Part shown: positions 18,448 through 27,356 of the stretch, in pieces
How the letters are laid out: each line of letters begins with the position of its first letter
How positions within the stretch are numbered: position 1 is the first letter of the stretch
DNA from: Methanomicrobiales archaeon
GTDB lineage: Archaea > Halobacteriota > Methanomicrobia > Methanomicrobiales > Methanospirillaceae
Length of the DNA stretch: 64,000 bases
Assembly (NCBI GenBank): GCA_025358115.1
Contig: JANYKQ010000058.1
Location: forward strand, 1-64,000
Direction of reading: 5' to 3'
Translations under genes and position numbers: made by a program
The notes under the pieces: generated by a model
What the model was told of the DNA's origin: nothing
The model's database searches: none
Seen by the model: only the letters and a program-made list of their open reading frames with translations

Positions 18448-18657
18448 ATGAAGATCAGCGCACGAAACCAGATATCCGGCACCGTAAAGTCGATCAAGAA
18501 AGGACCGGTAAGTACAGAAGTCGTGATTACCATTGCCGGGGGGAATGAGATTGTCTCCTCCATCACTACCCAATCGGCAGAATCCCTGAAACTGCATGAG
18601 GGGTCCAAGGTCTACGCGATCATGAAGGCCTCCGAAGTGATGGTAGGAATCGATTAA
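18448..18657 (+). CDS. mop: Molbindin (Mop) TOBE-domain molybdate/tungstate-binding protein
   Basis: 69 residues, a single TOBE/Mop domain: MKISARNQISGTVKSIKKGPV, then EVVITIAGGNEIVSSIT and the SKVYAIMKASEVMVGI ending typical of molbindins, which bind oxyanions as oligomers in the cytoplasm. The ATG at 18448 matches the usual Mop N terminus better than a GTG four codons earlier. A TATA-like ttaaatac lies near 18409. It lies about 400 nt upstream of the fwd operon, whose enzyme needs a tungsten or molybdenum pterin cofactor. Confidence 0.9.
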   Translation: MKISARNQISGTVKSIKKGPVSTEVVITIAGGNEIVSSITTQSAESLKLHEGSKVYAIMKASEVMVGID

Positions 18658-19038
18658 CTTTTTTTGGATTGGTTGTTAAACCCCCCGGAATACATGCCGG
18701 CAGCAGCAAGGTCTTCATCTTTGACGGGACTCCCTCTCTTGATGGGCAAAGGGATGGGGTTCTGCGCGGAAAGAAAAATTCCGGCAATAAAAAATGTGAG
18801 AAATTATTCAGCCTTATTTTATACAACCGTACCTGCGGGTAAATCGATCCCGGCATGGTTTTTTTCTTCACCGGTAGTTAACTGGATAGAAAAATCAATG
18901 TCGCAGGTTAATCAGTTGTAAAAAAGAGATTGGTGCGTTAATTGGTTCCAATTTATCGTCTGTAAAATTAACAATCTTTAATTACTGACCTGGGCCAACT
19001 TCTCAATTAGGCAAATTTTATCAAAAAATTTGTGTGTG
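18658..19038. other. Leader/promoter region of the fwd operon
   Basis: No gene seen. Contains ATCAGTTG at 18911-18918 and the inverted repeat AATTGG-TT-CCAATT at 18940-18953, followed by an AT-rich leader. Confidence 0.5.
18940..18953. promoter_or_regulatory. Palindromic candidate operator upstream of fwd
   Basis: Perfect 6-bp arms, AATTGG and CCAATT, with a 2-nt spacer, about 90-100 nt before the first fwd gene. No binding protein can be named from the sequence. Confidence 0.4.
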
Positions 19039-19044
19039 ATGTGC

Positions 19045-19311
19045 ATGGCTTTTGCAGTTCATGTAAACATGGAACGCTGTACCGGGTGCAACAACTGTGT
19101 TGTTGCCTGCCCGGTTAATGCTCTCGAGCTCTTTTCGCTCGACCCTGTTACCAAGGAGAAAATCTACCAGGTACAGGATGGTATTGCAGTCAGCCTCGAT
19201 TTCAAGGCTGAACTTTGTGCGGGATGCGGTGTATGCGTTGAAGCATGCCCGTATGAAGTGATCAGCCTCTCCGGTAAAGGCACCGGTGGCGAATTCCCGG
19301 TCAGGGCCTGA
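19045..19311 (+). CDS. Polyferredoxin-type subunit of formylmethanofuran dehydrogenase (2x[4Fe-4S])
   Basis: 88 residues from ATG 19045 (ATG 19039 and TTG 19030 are in frame too). Two complete CxxCxxCxxxCP motifs, CTGCNNCVVACP and CAGCGVCVEACP, predict two [4Fe-4S] clusters. As first gene of the fwd operon it should carry electrons to the FwdBD site, the role of FwdG/FwdF in other methanogens. It is 21 nt before fwdD. I leave the symbol open because FwdG and FwdF cannot be separated by motif alone. Confidence 0.88.
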   Translation: MAFAVHVNMERCTGCNNCVVACPVNALELFSLDPVTKEKIYQVQDGIAVSLDFKAELCAGCGVCVEACPYEVISLSGKGTGGEFPVRA

Positions 19312-19332
19312 CCTGATATACGAGGTGAAAGA

Positions 19333-19740
19333 ATGGAAAAGAAAATTACCCTCAACATGATCACGTGCCGGACCATCCAGCAGGGAGTTGGCATGGAAGC
19401 AGGAAAGACGTCCCAGAAATACTTCGACGCCTGCACGATCATCCACATGCATGCGGACGATATGAAGAAACTCGGCGTATGGAAGAACACCAATGTCAAG
19501 GTTACCAGCTCGGTTGGCAGCGTTATTGTAAAAGCTGTCGAGACCCGCGAAGATCTTGTACCGGGCCTTGCTCACATCCCGATGGGACCCTGGGCAAACC
19601 GGATCGTTCCGGCCTATACCTACTCCACCGGAGAACCGTGCTTCAAGGGATTCCCGGTTGATGTGGAAGTTGCAGCAAATGCACCTATCATGAGTTCGAT
19701 CGATGTACTGAAGGACGCCTGTGGCCTTTTAAGGAAGTGA
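19333..19740 (+). CDS. fwdD: Formylmethanofuran dehydrogenase subunit D
   Basis: 135 residues, the molybdopterin-dinucleotide-binding beta-barrel domain that is separate from subunit B in this enzyme. The start has a GAGGTGAAAG site. Typical features are LNMITCRTIQQG at the N terminus and LVPGLAHIPMGPWANRIVP. Followed 6 nt later by fwdB. Confidence 0.92.
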   Translation: MEKKITLNMITCRTIQQGVGMEAGKTSQKYFDACTIIHMHADDMKKLGVWKNTNVKVTSSVGSVIVKAVETREDLVPGLAHIPMGPWANRIVPAYTYSTGEPCFKGFPVDVEVAANAPIMSSIDVLKDACGLLRK

Positions 19741-19746
19741 CGAATA

Positions 19747-21072
19747 ATGCCAAAAGATGTAACTGATGTAATCTGTCCGTTCTGCGGTACCCTGTGTGAT
19801 GACCTCATCGTCACGGTATCCGATGACAACAAGACGATCCTTGGAGTCAAGAACGCCTGCGCCATTGGCGCTGAAAAGTTCAACCACCAGAGGCTCCCCG
19901 GCCGCGTCACGCGTCCAAGAATGCGCCAGGCTGACGGTACCTTCAAGGAAGTCTCCTATGATGAAGCCATCGACTGGACCGCAAAGATGCTGGTCAAGTC
20001 ACGAAAGACCCTGATGTACGGCTGGGCATCCACCAGCTGCCAGGCCATGAGCATCGGCCACGAAATTGCAGAGAAGGTCGGCGGTATTGTTGACAACTGT
20101 GCAACCGTCTGCCACGGATCATCTCTCATTGCCATTGAAGATGTAGGTGTCCCGAGCTGTACACTCGGTGAAGTCAAGAACCGTGCCGATCGTGTCATCT
20201 TCTGGGGCTGCAACCCGGCTCACGCCCACCCCCGCCACATGTCCCGGTACTCGATCTTCCCCCGTGGTTTCTTCACCGTCAAAGGCCACAAGGGCCGGAA
20301 GATCTACTGTGTCGACTGCCGATACACGGATACCGCCAAGTGCGCGGACGAATTCATCCAGGTCCAGCAGGGCTACGACTACGAACTCTTGAACGCCTTC
20401 AGGACCGCAGCTCGCGGCGAGGCACTCCCGGACACCGTTGGCGGAGTCCCGAAAGAGAAGATCATCGAGATCGTCGAGGACCTCAAACAGGCCCGCTTCG
20501 GCATCATCTTCTTCGGCATGGGTCTTACTCACAGCATGGGCAGGAACCACAATATCGATATCGCCATCAACCTGACCCGCGACATGAACGACTTCACGAA
20601 ATTCGCGATCATGGCAATGCGTGGACACTGGAATGTTACCGGCTCCGGCCAGGTGCTTGGCTGGCAGTACGGATTCCCGTACGCCGTCGACCTGTCCCGC
20701 AGGGACCAGGCACGCCACCAGACCGGTGAGACAACCTCCGTCGACCTCCTCAACCGCAGTGAAGTCGAGGCCTGCTTCTATATCGCAACCGACCCCGGTG
20801 CACACTTCCCGGTCGATGCAATGATCAGCAGCTCAAGAAAACCGACTGTCACTATCGACCCGCACATCCAGTGCACAACCGAGATCTCAGATCTCCATAT
20901 CCCGGTCGCCATGGTAGGTGTCGAGACCGGCGGCTGCGCCTATCGTATGGACAACGTCCCAATCGAGACCCGCAAGGTTGTCGAACCCCCGGAAGGCATG
21001 CTCACGGACGAGCAACTCTTAACCAGGATAAACCACCGGGTTGACGAACTCCTGGCCAAGGGAGGAGCATAA
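19747..21072 (+). CDS. fwdB: Formylmethanofuran dehydrogenase subunit B (catalytic, Cys type)
   Basis: 441 residues. Reduces CO2 to formate at a tungsten or molybdenum bis-pterin centre, the first step of methanogenesis from CO2. C10, C13, C17 and C38 bind a [4Fe-4S] cluster. C122 in NCATVCHGSS is the metal ligand, so this is the cysteine and not the selenocysteine form. The stop directly abuts the fwdA ATG. Confidence 0.95.
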   Translation: MPKDVTDVICPFCGTLCDDLIVTVSDDNKTILGVKNACAIGAEKFNHQRLPGRVTRPRMRQADGTFKEVSYDEAIDWTAKMLVKSRKTLMYGWASTSCQAMSIGHEIAEKVGGIVDNCATVCHGSSLIAIEDVGVPSCTLGEVKNRADRVIFWGCNPAHAHPRHMSRYSIFPRGFFTVKGHKGRKIYCVDCRYTDTAKCADEFIQVQQGYDYELLNAFRTAARGEALPDTVGGVPKEKIIEIVEDLKQARFGIIFFGMGLTHSMGRNHNIDIAINLTRDMNDFTKFAIMAMRGHWNVTGSGQVLGWQYGFPYAVDLSRRDQARHQTGETTSVDLLNRSEVEACFYIATDPGAHFPVDAMISSSRKPTVTIDPHIQCTTEISDLHIPVAMVGVETGGCAYRMDNVPIETRKVVEPPEGMLTDEQLLTRINHRVDELLAKGGA

Positions 21073-22779
21073 ATGTCAGAATATATCATCAAAAACGGCC
21101 ACGTCTTTGACCCGGTCCAGGGAATCAAGGGCGACAAGAAGGATATCGCCGTCAAGGATGGCAAGATTGTCGAATCAGTCGGCTCCGGTGCAAAGGTCAT
21201 CGATGCCTCCGGCAAGACCGTGATGGCAGGCGCCCTTGAGATCCACGCCCACGTGGCAGGACCCAAGGTCAACGCAGGCCGCTGGTACCGCCCCGAGGAC
21301 AAGCATTTCGACTCCCACAAGAAGCCCGGTATCACCCGTATCGAGGGCGGCAAGTCCATTCCGACCGTCTTCAAGACCGGCTACGAGTACGCCCGCATGG
21401 GGTTCACGTTCGCCATGGAAGCGGCAATGCCCCCGCTGTATGCCCGCCACGTCCACGAAGAGATCCACGACACACCCATCATCGATGAGGCTGCACTCCC
21501 GGTCTTTGGCAACAACTGGTTCATCTTAGAGTACCTCAAGAACCAGGAGATTGAGAACACCGCTGCCTATATCGCATGGGTGCTCCGCCAGACCAAGGGC
21601 TATGGTGTCAAAGTAGTCAACCCCGGCGGCACGGAAGCCTGGGCATGGGGACTGAACTGTCTCACCATCCACGATCCGGTCCCGTACTTCGAGATCACCC
21701 CGGCAGAGATCGTTACCGGCCTGATGGCAGCAAACGAGTATCTCGGCCTGCCACACTCGATGCACATCCACCAGAACGATCTTGGCAACCCCGGCAACTA
21801 CAAGACCACGATCGACACCTTAAAACTTGCAGAAGGCGTCAAGCCGAAGAACAACTTCGGCCGCGAACAGGTCATGCACTCCACGCACATCCAGTTCCAC
21901 TCCTACAAGGGAACCAACTGGGGAGACTTCGAGTCCGGTGCAAAGGAAGTTATGGAGTACGTCAACCGGCAGAAGAACCTCACCATCGATACCGGGAACG
22001 TCACCCTCGACGAGACCACCACGATGACTGCCGACGGTCCCTTCGAGCACCACCTCCACGGCCTCAACCACTTAAAGTGGATCAATGTCGACGTTGAACT
22101 CGAGACTGCAGCCGGTGTCGTACCATTCATCTATGATCCGGACAACGCCGTCTTTGCCAGCCAGTGGGCTGTAGGTCTTGAGATTCCGCTCTATGCAAAG
22201 GACCCGATGCGCTGTTTCATCACCACCGACCACCCGAACGCAGGGCCATTCACCCGGTACCCGCGTGTCTACGCGTGGCTCATGAGCCAGAAGTACAGAA
22301 ACGAGCGGCTCAATACCTTCAAGAAAGCTGACAAGGTTATCGGTGCAACAAACCTGTCCGGCCTGGACCGCGAGATAACGCTCTACGAGCTCGCCCAGAT
22401 GACCCGTGCGGGTCCCGCAAGGGCTCTCGGCCTCATGAAAGACTATGGTGGCTTAAAGCCCGGCATGAACGCCGACATCGCCATATACAACATCAACCCC
22501 GACAAGTTCCCGTCAGACGGCCTGGCCATCGAGAAGGCATTTGCCAATGTTGCCTGCCTCTTCAAGGATGGTAAGATCTGTGTCCAGGAAGGCAAGATTG
22601 CCGACATGGGCCATAAGAAGACCTTCTGGGTGGATGCGAAAGTCAAGGAGAACAAGCAGGTTGCGCATGATATCAAGGAGAAGTTCCTCCGCTACTACAG
22701 TATAAACGAGAACAATTATTCTGTTCCCGAGAGCTATGCACCGCACCAGCACATCATCAGCGTGGATGCAACCCAGTGA
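21073..22779 (+). CDS. fwdA: Formylmethanofuran dehydrogenase subunit A (amidohydrolase)
   Basis: 568 residues. A binuclear-metal amidohydrolase that condenses the formate made by FwdB with methanofuran. Metal-site residues are visible: H58 and H60 (EIHAHVAG), carboxylatable K180 in GVKVVNPGG, histidines in SMHIHQNDLG and HSTHIQFHS, and the Asp in TTDHPNAGP. Full length for the family. The fwdC ribosome-binding site GAGGTGA overlaps its stop. Confidence 0.96.
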   Translation: MSEYIIKNGHVFDPVQGIKGDKKDIAVKDGKIVESVGSGAKVIDASGKTVMAGALEIHAHVAGPKVNAGRWYRPEDKHFDSHKKPGITRIEGGKSIPTVFKTGYEYARMGFTFAMEAAMPPLYARHVHEEIHDTPIIDEAALPVFGNNWFILEYLKNQEIENTAAYIAWVLRQTKGYGVKVVNPGGTEAWAWGLNCLTIHDPVPYFEITPAEIVTGLMAANEYLGLPHSMHIHQNDLGNPGNYKTTIDTLKLAEGVKPKNNFGREQVMHSTHIQFHSYKGTNWGDFESGAKEVMEYVNRQKNLTIDTGNVTLDETTTMTADGPFEHHLHGLNHLKWINVDVELETAAGVVPFIYDPDNAVFASQWAVGLEIPLYAKDPMRCFITTDHPNAGPFTRYPRVYAWLMSQKYRNERLNTFKKADKVIGATNLSGLDREITLYELAQMTRAGPARALGLMKDYGGLKPGMNADIAIYNINPDKFPSDGLAIEKAFANVACLFKDGKICVQEGKIADMGHKKTFWVDAKVKENKQVAHDIKEKFLRYYSINENNYSVPESYAPHQHIISVDATQ

Positions 22780-22789
22780 GGTGAAAAAA

Positions 22790-23590
22790 ATGAACACTGT
22801 TACACTGACTGTAAAGAACGCACCGGAACTCTTCCTGGAGTGCGAGAATGTCAACACTGATGCATTTGCCGGCAAGAAGGCCGACCAGATAGCAAAACTC
22901 GGTGCTTTCCAGGGTAAGGAAATCACGACCCTGGGTGACTACTTCACCATCACGGGAGAAGCAGGTGCAACGGCAGCAGATACGAAGATCGTCATCAACG
23001 GCGACTGCACGAAGATGAAGTACATCGGCGCGAAGATGACTGCCGGTGAAGTGGTTGTCAACTCTGCCTGCGATATGTATACCGGCAGCTGGATGAAGGG
23101 CGGCAAACTCGTTGTCAACGGGGATGTCCACTCATTCTGCGGCCTTGCAATGGCGGGCGGCGAGTTCACCATCAACGGCAATGCCGGCAACTACCTCGGC
23201 GCTGCCTACCGTGGCGACTGGAGAGGCATGAGCGGCGGGGTCCTTCGCGTGAAGGGCAATGCCGGCTCCGATGTTGCGACCTTCATGACCGGTGGCGAGA
23301 TGATCATCGAGGGCAATGTCGATATCCACCTAGGCACCCACATGGAAGGCGGCAAGATCATCTTAAAGGGCAATGCAAACCGCCGTGTCGGCGGCCAGCT
23401 GGTCAAGGGAGAGATCTATGTCTTTGGCTCGATCAATGTCATGATGCCCGGCTACAAGCCGGTCAGGGACGTCGAGCTCGAAGTCGATGGCACCAAGGCA
23501 AAGTTCACCGAGTATCTCGGTGACCTTGGGGAACGCCACCCCAAGCGCAAGGGAGAGACCGTGTACGGCCATCTCTACATGAAACAATAA
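22790..23590 (+). CDS. fwdC: Formylmethanofuran dehydrogenase subunit C
   Basis: 266 residues from ATG 22790, which has GAGGTGA 5-6 nt upstream. An in-frame upstream extension to 22736 only shadows fwdA. The protein is a GXXGG-rich right-handed beta-helix (repeated GGE/GGK strands such as KGGKLVVNGD and TGGEMIIEGN), the C-domain related to the glutamate synthase alpha C-terminal helix, and it has a scaffold role in the FwdABCDFG complex. Confidence 0.95.
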   Translation: MNTVTLTVKNAPELFLECENVNTDAFAGKKADQIAKLGAFQGKEITTLGDYFTITGEAGATAADTKIVINGDCTKMKYIGAKMTAGEVVVNSACDMYTGSWMKGGKLVVNGDVHSFCGLAMAGGEFTINGNAGNYLGAAYRGDWRGMSGGVLRVKGNAGSDVATFMTGGEMIIEGNVDIHLGTHMEGGKIILKGNANRRVGGQLVKGEIYVFGSINVMMPGYKPVRDVELEVDGTKAKFTEYLGDLGERHPKRKGETVYGHLYMKQ

Positions 23591-23597
23591 TTTTTTT
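23591..23597 (+). terminator. Oligo-T terminator of the fwd operon
   Basis: Seven T residues immediately after the fwdC stop. Confidence 0.5.
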
Positions 23598-23976
23598 ATT
23601 CCATGTATCACACATGCGGTGATGGAGAGATCTTCTCATCGGATTTTTTTAGAGAAATTCTTGAAACATTTCTGACGCTCTCGGGAGCTTCGCCCCCGCC
23701 AATATGGCATCCCCCATTGCGATGATGACGTATTACCGGTCAGGAAAAAACCTGATATTTTGGTTAATTGAATAACATTTCCCCGCAATGCGCCTCGTCC
23801 CCCAATGGAGGCCGGTTAATAATACCTTATCGGTTTCTTCCTTTTTCGGATCCCGTTAAAAAATAGATTCGATTTTGTTATCGATGTTTCTTATCCCCCA
23901 AGAATTGCTACGTAAATATACATTCGTATTCTTGAATTACGATAGCCTTTTCTATGTAAGTATTAAAGGAAATCTT
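23598..23976. other. Intergenic DNA entering an AT-rich islet
   Basis: No gene seen. The last 120 nt are much more AT-rich than the flanking operons and carry the likely promoter of the small membrane protein at 23977. Confidence 0.4.
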
Positions 23977-24216
23977 ATGGGACAGAGTAGAAAAAATTAT
24001 TCAGGAAAAGGCACACGAAACGGAATTCAACCATATCAAATCCTAATTATTGGAATTTTAATGTTATTAGGTGGATTATTTTTCGCGTTCCAATCAGGTA
24101 AAAATTTTAATATGTCAATGATTGGAGTTTTTATCGGAGGGGTTGGAGGATTTTTAATATTACTTGTCATTGTAAAATGGAGAAATCAACTCAACGATTG
24201 GGTTGAAAATAGATAA
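23977..24216 (+). CDS. Small two-helix membrane protein, AT-rich gene
   Basis: 79 residues from ATG 23977, preceded by AAAGGA. An upstream in-frame start at 23875 is less likely. Two membrane helices (QILIIGILMLLGGLFFAF and IGVFIGGVGGFLILLVIV) follow a basic N terminus and precede a charged tail. Codon use is AT-rich, unlike neighbouring operons but like the gene at 24319-24705, suggesting a shared foreign origin. Function unknown. Confidence 0.6.
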   Translation: MGQSRKNYSGKGTRNGIQPYQILIIGILMLLGGLFFAFQSGKNFNMSMIGVFIGGVGGFLILLVIVKWRNQLNDWVENR

Positions 24217-24318
24217 TTTTTATTTGAAATGGTGATTTTCACAAAAGTGACATCAGGTCTATTACTGAAATCGAAACGAATGAAGAATGTATTGTGATCT
24301 TACAAAACGAATAAGCGA

Positions 24319-24705
24319 TTAACGTTTAGGATTATAACCAACCATATCTAATGCCGTCGCAAGGGGTATGTAATACCGTTTAGTTATGTACGGGATTCCA
24401 TTTCTTTTCGAGATCATTTCATCATCCTCTTGGATTTTACTTTTTTTTGAGTCGTTTGTCTTGACCTCCAGTTTTAATATTCCTACCTGATTTTTTGTTC
24501 TCCGATCAATTAACCAAAAATCAAATTTTCCACCCCCTTTACCACCTTGGGTTTTTCTAACAACATCATATCCCCGAGCAGAATATTCTGCTATCGCCAA
24601 TCGCTCCCCAACTACACCAGCGGCTTGAATAGCTTTACTCCATAATTGTCTTGGAACCCCGTTTCTTACCCAATAACTATCAATATAATCATCTGGGTTA
24701 AACAT
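24319..24705 (-). CDS. Solitary PD-(D/E)XK nuclease-fold protein, AT-rich gene
   Basis: 128 residues. E34 in a first helix (GERLAIAEYSARGYDV), D62 in KFDFWL and E80-V-K82 in LKLEVKTN are arranged as in PD-(D/E)XK nucleases, with a Gly/Lys-rich loop (TQGGKGGGK) between. Restriction enzymes and Hjc- or VRR-type nucleases share this core. There is no adjacent methylase of the DNA type (the neighbouring methyltransferase looks small-molecule-like), so a restriction role is not supported. Base composition is distinctly AT-rich. It probably has a short or absent leader. Confidence 0.75.
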   Translation of the reverse strand: MFNPDDYIDSYWVRNGVPRQLWSKAIQAAGVVGERLAIAEYSARGYDVVRKTQGGKGGGKFDFWLIDRRTKNQVGILKLEVKTNDSKKSKIQEDDEMISKRNGIPYITKRYYIPLATALDMVGYNPKR

Positions 24706-24726
24706 AAACCAACGATTGAGTGCTTC

Positions 24727-24740
24727 TATATATATTATTT
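24727..24740 (-). promoter_or_regulatory. TATA box of the 24705 gene
   Basis: aaataatatatata on the minus strand, 22-35 nt before the ATG. The transcript would be leaderless or nearly so. Confidence 0.55.
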
Positions 24741-24813
24741 ACCAACGTGGGACTGGTGGCGCAAGAGGGGGGCAAGATTAATCGAAAATTTTTGAAAGAA
24801 AAAAACTGGATTA

Positions 24814-25389
24814 TCATTTTCGCGCAGTTACGATACAGAAACCGTGCAGGTTTTCCTTTATGCAAACCCCGGAAAAGCCTGCGTTGGTGAGTGCTGCCAT
24901 TACCTGTTCCGCTGTGAGGAACTCTGCATAGTGTAAGAACCGGCCGGCAGGTTTGCGTGTCCGTTCCCGCAGGGCAACTTCCCCGTCTTTTTCCATAAAG
25001 GCAACAACAAGCGTCCCCCCTGACCGGATCACCCGGAAGGCTTCCTTACATGATTGGGCAACATCATCGAGGAAGCAGACGACCGTCATCATAAGGATGC
25101 AGTTGAATGTTCCGGCCCGGTAGGGCAGGTATTCTCCTTTGCCCAGGACCGTTTCCACTCCCCGCTGCCGTGCCATCACGAGCAGCCGGGGCGATGGATC
25201 GAGACCGTGCCGGATCCCGAGCCGGGATGCGAACCTGCCGGAACCGACGCCGATTTCAAGATCATTGTCCGTACCCGTGATATACCAGCGGAGGTAACCG
25301 GTCTGGGCTGTATAGACCTCCTTGTTTGTTTCAAACCATTGGTCGTAATCATCGGCATAACGGTCGAAGATACTGACCCCGGGGTTCAC
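24814..25389 (-). CDS. Class I SAM-dependent methyltransferase
   Basis: 191 residues. Motif I LEIGVGSGRFA, then GLDPSPRLL (motif II region), YLPYRAGTFNCILMMTV (motif III/IV) and RSGGTLVVAF mark a UbiE/Methyltransf_11-type small-molecule methylase. It overlaps the upstream 109-residue gene by four bases (ATGA), third in a unit with a cysteine desulfurase. Substrate unknown; with that partner, a sulfur- or selenium-containing substrate is one possibility (inference). Confidence 0.85.
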   Translation of the reverse strand: MNPGVSIFDRYADDYDQWFETNKEVYTAQTGYLRWYITGTDNDLEIGVGSGRFASRLGIRHGLDPSPRLLVMARQRGVETVLGKGEYLPYRAGTFNCILMMTVVCFLDDVAQSCKEAFRVIRSGGTLVVAFMEKDGEVALRERTRKPAGRFLHYAEFLTAEQVMAALTNAGFSGVCIKENLHGFCIVTARK

Positions 25390-25715
25390 GTACTGTCCCC
25401 CGGTTCCGGCAGACGGGTCTTCATCTTTGTCCGGATCGATTCGGTGATCTCCTGCATCTTCCGGATACCCGAAGTACCTTGACCGGCATAGTAGAGCAGG
25501 AGATGGAAATAATCGGCGATCAAATCTGCGTTCTCCTTCCGGAACCTCACCTCGATGTTTGCATCCCCTACAAAACCTTTGACAGAGATGAAGTGCTCCT
25601 GTTCAAAGGAAAAGTACGGGCGCCGGAGATGCGGAAACTGTTTCACTGTACCGAATAATTCAAGGAACCGGAGAAAATCAGGAGAGAGGGGATCATCGAG
25701 CACGAACTCCTTCAT
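25386..25715 (-). CDS. Hypothetical protein, 109 residues
   Basis: Soluble, acidic and aromatic-rich (RRPYFSFEQEHFISVKGFVG; DYFHLLLYYAGQG) with no recognisable motif. It sits 37 nt after the desulfurase gene and overlaps the methyltransferase start, so all three are expected on one transcript. Confidence 0.7.
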   Translation of the reverse strand: MKEFVLDDPLSPDFLRFLELFGTVKQFPHLRRPYFSFEQEHFISVKGFVGDANIEVRFRKENADLIADYFHLLLYYAGQGTSGIRKMQEITESIRTKMKTRLPEPGDST

Positions 25716-25752
25716 GAGCGACCCGTCAACGCAGACCTTGGTCTGGACAGAC

Positions 25753-26904
25753 TTAACAATTCGCGTGTTCTGCCACCTCCCGCACAGCCTCAGCAGCCAG
25801 ACGACATTCTTCTGGCGTGTTGAGGTGGGAGAAACTCACCCGGATACATCCTTTCCCGCCATCGATCCGGTCGTGAACGAGCGGGGCGCAGTGGAGGCCG
25901 GTCCGCGTGATGATGTTGTACGCTTGTGCAAGGATGTAGCCGGCCTCGTCATTGTCAAGATTCCGGATGTTAAAAGAGACTACCGGGAGATCGGGAGCCG
26001 GGGTGTAGAGGGCGATAGCCGGATTACGGTTAAGTTCCCTTATGAAAAGCGCGGTAAGGCCCCTGCATTTATGGGTGATTGCGTCCTGTCCCTGCCGCTC
26101 TATGCAGCGGACGCCGGCAAGGATCGATGCAATACCGGGATAGTTCGGGGTGCCGGCCTCGAATTTATGGGGCATATCCTGCGGGTGGGCAAGTGTACGG
26201 GAATCCGTGCCGGTACCTCCCTGCCGGACCGGAACAATCGTTCCGGGATCCTGGATGTAGAATCCCCCGATACCGGGAAGCCCGAAGAGTGCCTTGTGCC
26301 CGGTAAAAACGAATGCACCCGCAGGGATCTCTGACAGGTTGATGGGAATCTGGCCTGCGGTCTGGGCTCCGTCAACGATCAGGAAGATATCGTTTGATGC
26401 ACAGTATTCCGCTACCGGCCGTATGTTTTGTAAGGTGCCGAGCACGTTACTGCCATGGGTCATAACGACAAGGCGGGTATCCGGAAGTACAGCTTTTTTG
26501 ATCTCCTGCAGGGTGACGCGGCCGTCATCGGATGGGATTATTGAGAGGGATATGCGGCCTTCACCTTTAAGGGTGTGCAGGGGGCGGAGTACGGAGTTAT
26601 GCTCCAGTTCGGTCGTGATTGCATGGAAAGGCGTGTTTTGTTTTTTCATAAACCCGTGGATGAGCAGGTTTAAGGAATCCGTTGCGCTCTGCGTAAAGAT
26701 GAAATGGTCCGGCTCCCCGGCATGGAAAAAAACAGCAAGTGCCTCCCGGGTCGCGGAGGGATAATCTGTTGCTCCCCCGGCCGTTGACCGCCCCTGCTCA
26801 AAGAAGGGAGTCTGCAGGCACCGGGCAACTTCCGCAAGGATCTCTGGTGGTTTTGGCCAGCTCGTTGCGGCATTGTTCAGGTAGATAAACGGGGGGTCTT
26901 CCAT
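25753..26904 (-). CDS. Cysteine desulfurase family protein (class V aminotransferase fold)
   Basis: 383 residues. PLP enzyme expected to take sulfur (or selenium) from cysteine as a protein persulfide. The N terminus YLNNAATSWPKP is characteristic. The cofactor lysine is in FTGHKALFG, and the Asp/Gln pair is in VDGAQTAGQ. A catalytic-type Cys lies in RTGLHCAPLVH. It resembles the SufS/CsdB-like branch found in anaerobes more than IscS, and no iscU follows. First gene of a three-gene unit. Confidence 0.88.
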   Translation of the reverse strand: MEDPPFIYLNNAATSWPKPPEILAEVARCLQTPFFEQGRSTAGGATDYPSATREALAVFFHAGEPDHFIFTQSATDSLNLLIHGFMKKQNTPFHAITTELEHNSVLRPLHTLKGEGRISLSIIPSDDGRVTLQEIKKAVLPDTRLVVMTHGSNVLGTLQNIRPVAEYCASNDIFLIVDGAQTAGQIPINLSEIPAGAFVFTGHKALFGLPGIGGFYIQDPGTIVPVRQGGTGTDSRTLAHPQDMPHKFEAGTPNYPGIASILAGVRCIERQGQDAITHKCRGLTALFIRELNRNPAIALYTPAPDLPVVSFNIRNLDNDEAGYILAQAYNIITRTGLHCAPLVHDRIDGGKGCIRVSFSHLNTPEECRLAAEAVREVAEHANC

Positions 26905-27092
26905 TTCTGTAGAGTTGGTGACGGTGTATCTTGGTTCTTTTGCCCGGTACCGGGGAATTCCGGACCGGGTGATAATCCGGAGGCCGGGTGAATCTGCACC
27001 GGAGATGTGACGTAAATTTCAATACGCTAATAAGGAGTGAAAGATAATAAGATTATGTTACCTGATCACAGGGCATACATGAGGTTATAACA

Positions 27093-27356
27093 ATGGACAA
27101 ATACGTGTGCATGATGTGCGGTCATATCTATGACCCGGCAGTCGGAGAGACAAAGGCGTTCACCACGATCCTGTGCAACTCGAAGACAATGGAGCAGTAC
27201 GATTGCAAGATCATGTCGGCAGCACCGATCAAGGCCGGCACGGACTTTTCCGCTATCCCGGCGGACTGGAAGTGCCCGACCTGCGGTCACCCCAAGTCCT
27301 ATTACCGCAAGCAGATGCCCGATACGCTTACCGCGATGCGGACGATCAGCTACTAA
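27093..27356 (+). CDS. Rubredoxin-like protein with a 26-residue insertion and two extra cysteines
   Basis: 87 residues, against about 53 for normal rubredoxin. C6-x2-C9 (YVCMMCGHIYDP) and C61-x2-C64 (DWKCPTCGHPKSYY) form the Fe(Cys)4 site. Between YDPAVGE and IKAGTDF, where rubredoxins have a short turn, there is an insertion of about 26 residues containing C28 and C38. Expected cytoplasmic electron carrier for oxygen or peroxide defence. Start at ATG 27093, after a GAGGTTATAAC leader. Confidence 0.85.
   Translation: MDKYVCMMCGHIYDPAVGETKAFTTILCNSKTMEQYDCKIMSAAPIKAGTDFSAIPADWKCPTCGHPKSYYRKQMPDTLTAMRTISY

Noticed and set aside
20119..20805. 228-codon open frame antisense to fwdB
   Set aside because: Lies wholly inside fwdB, an unmistakable conserved gene. 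High GC third positions of the real gene create the antisense frame.
24319..25389. Restriction-modification pair (nuclease-fold gene plus methyltransferase)
   Set aside because: The methyltransferase has UbiE-type small-molecule motifs, lacks a DNA-methylase catalytic motif, belongs to a different operon and differs in base composition.
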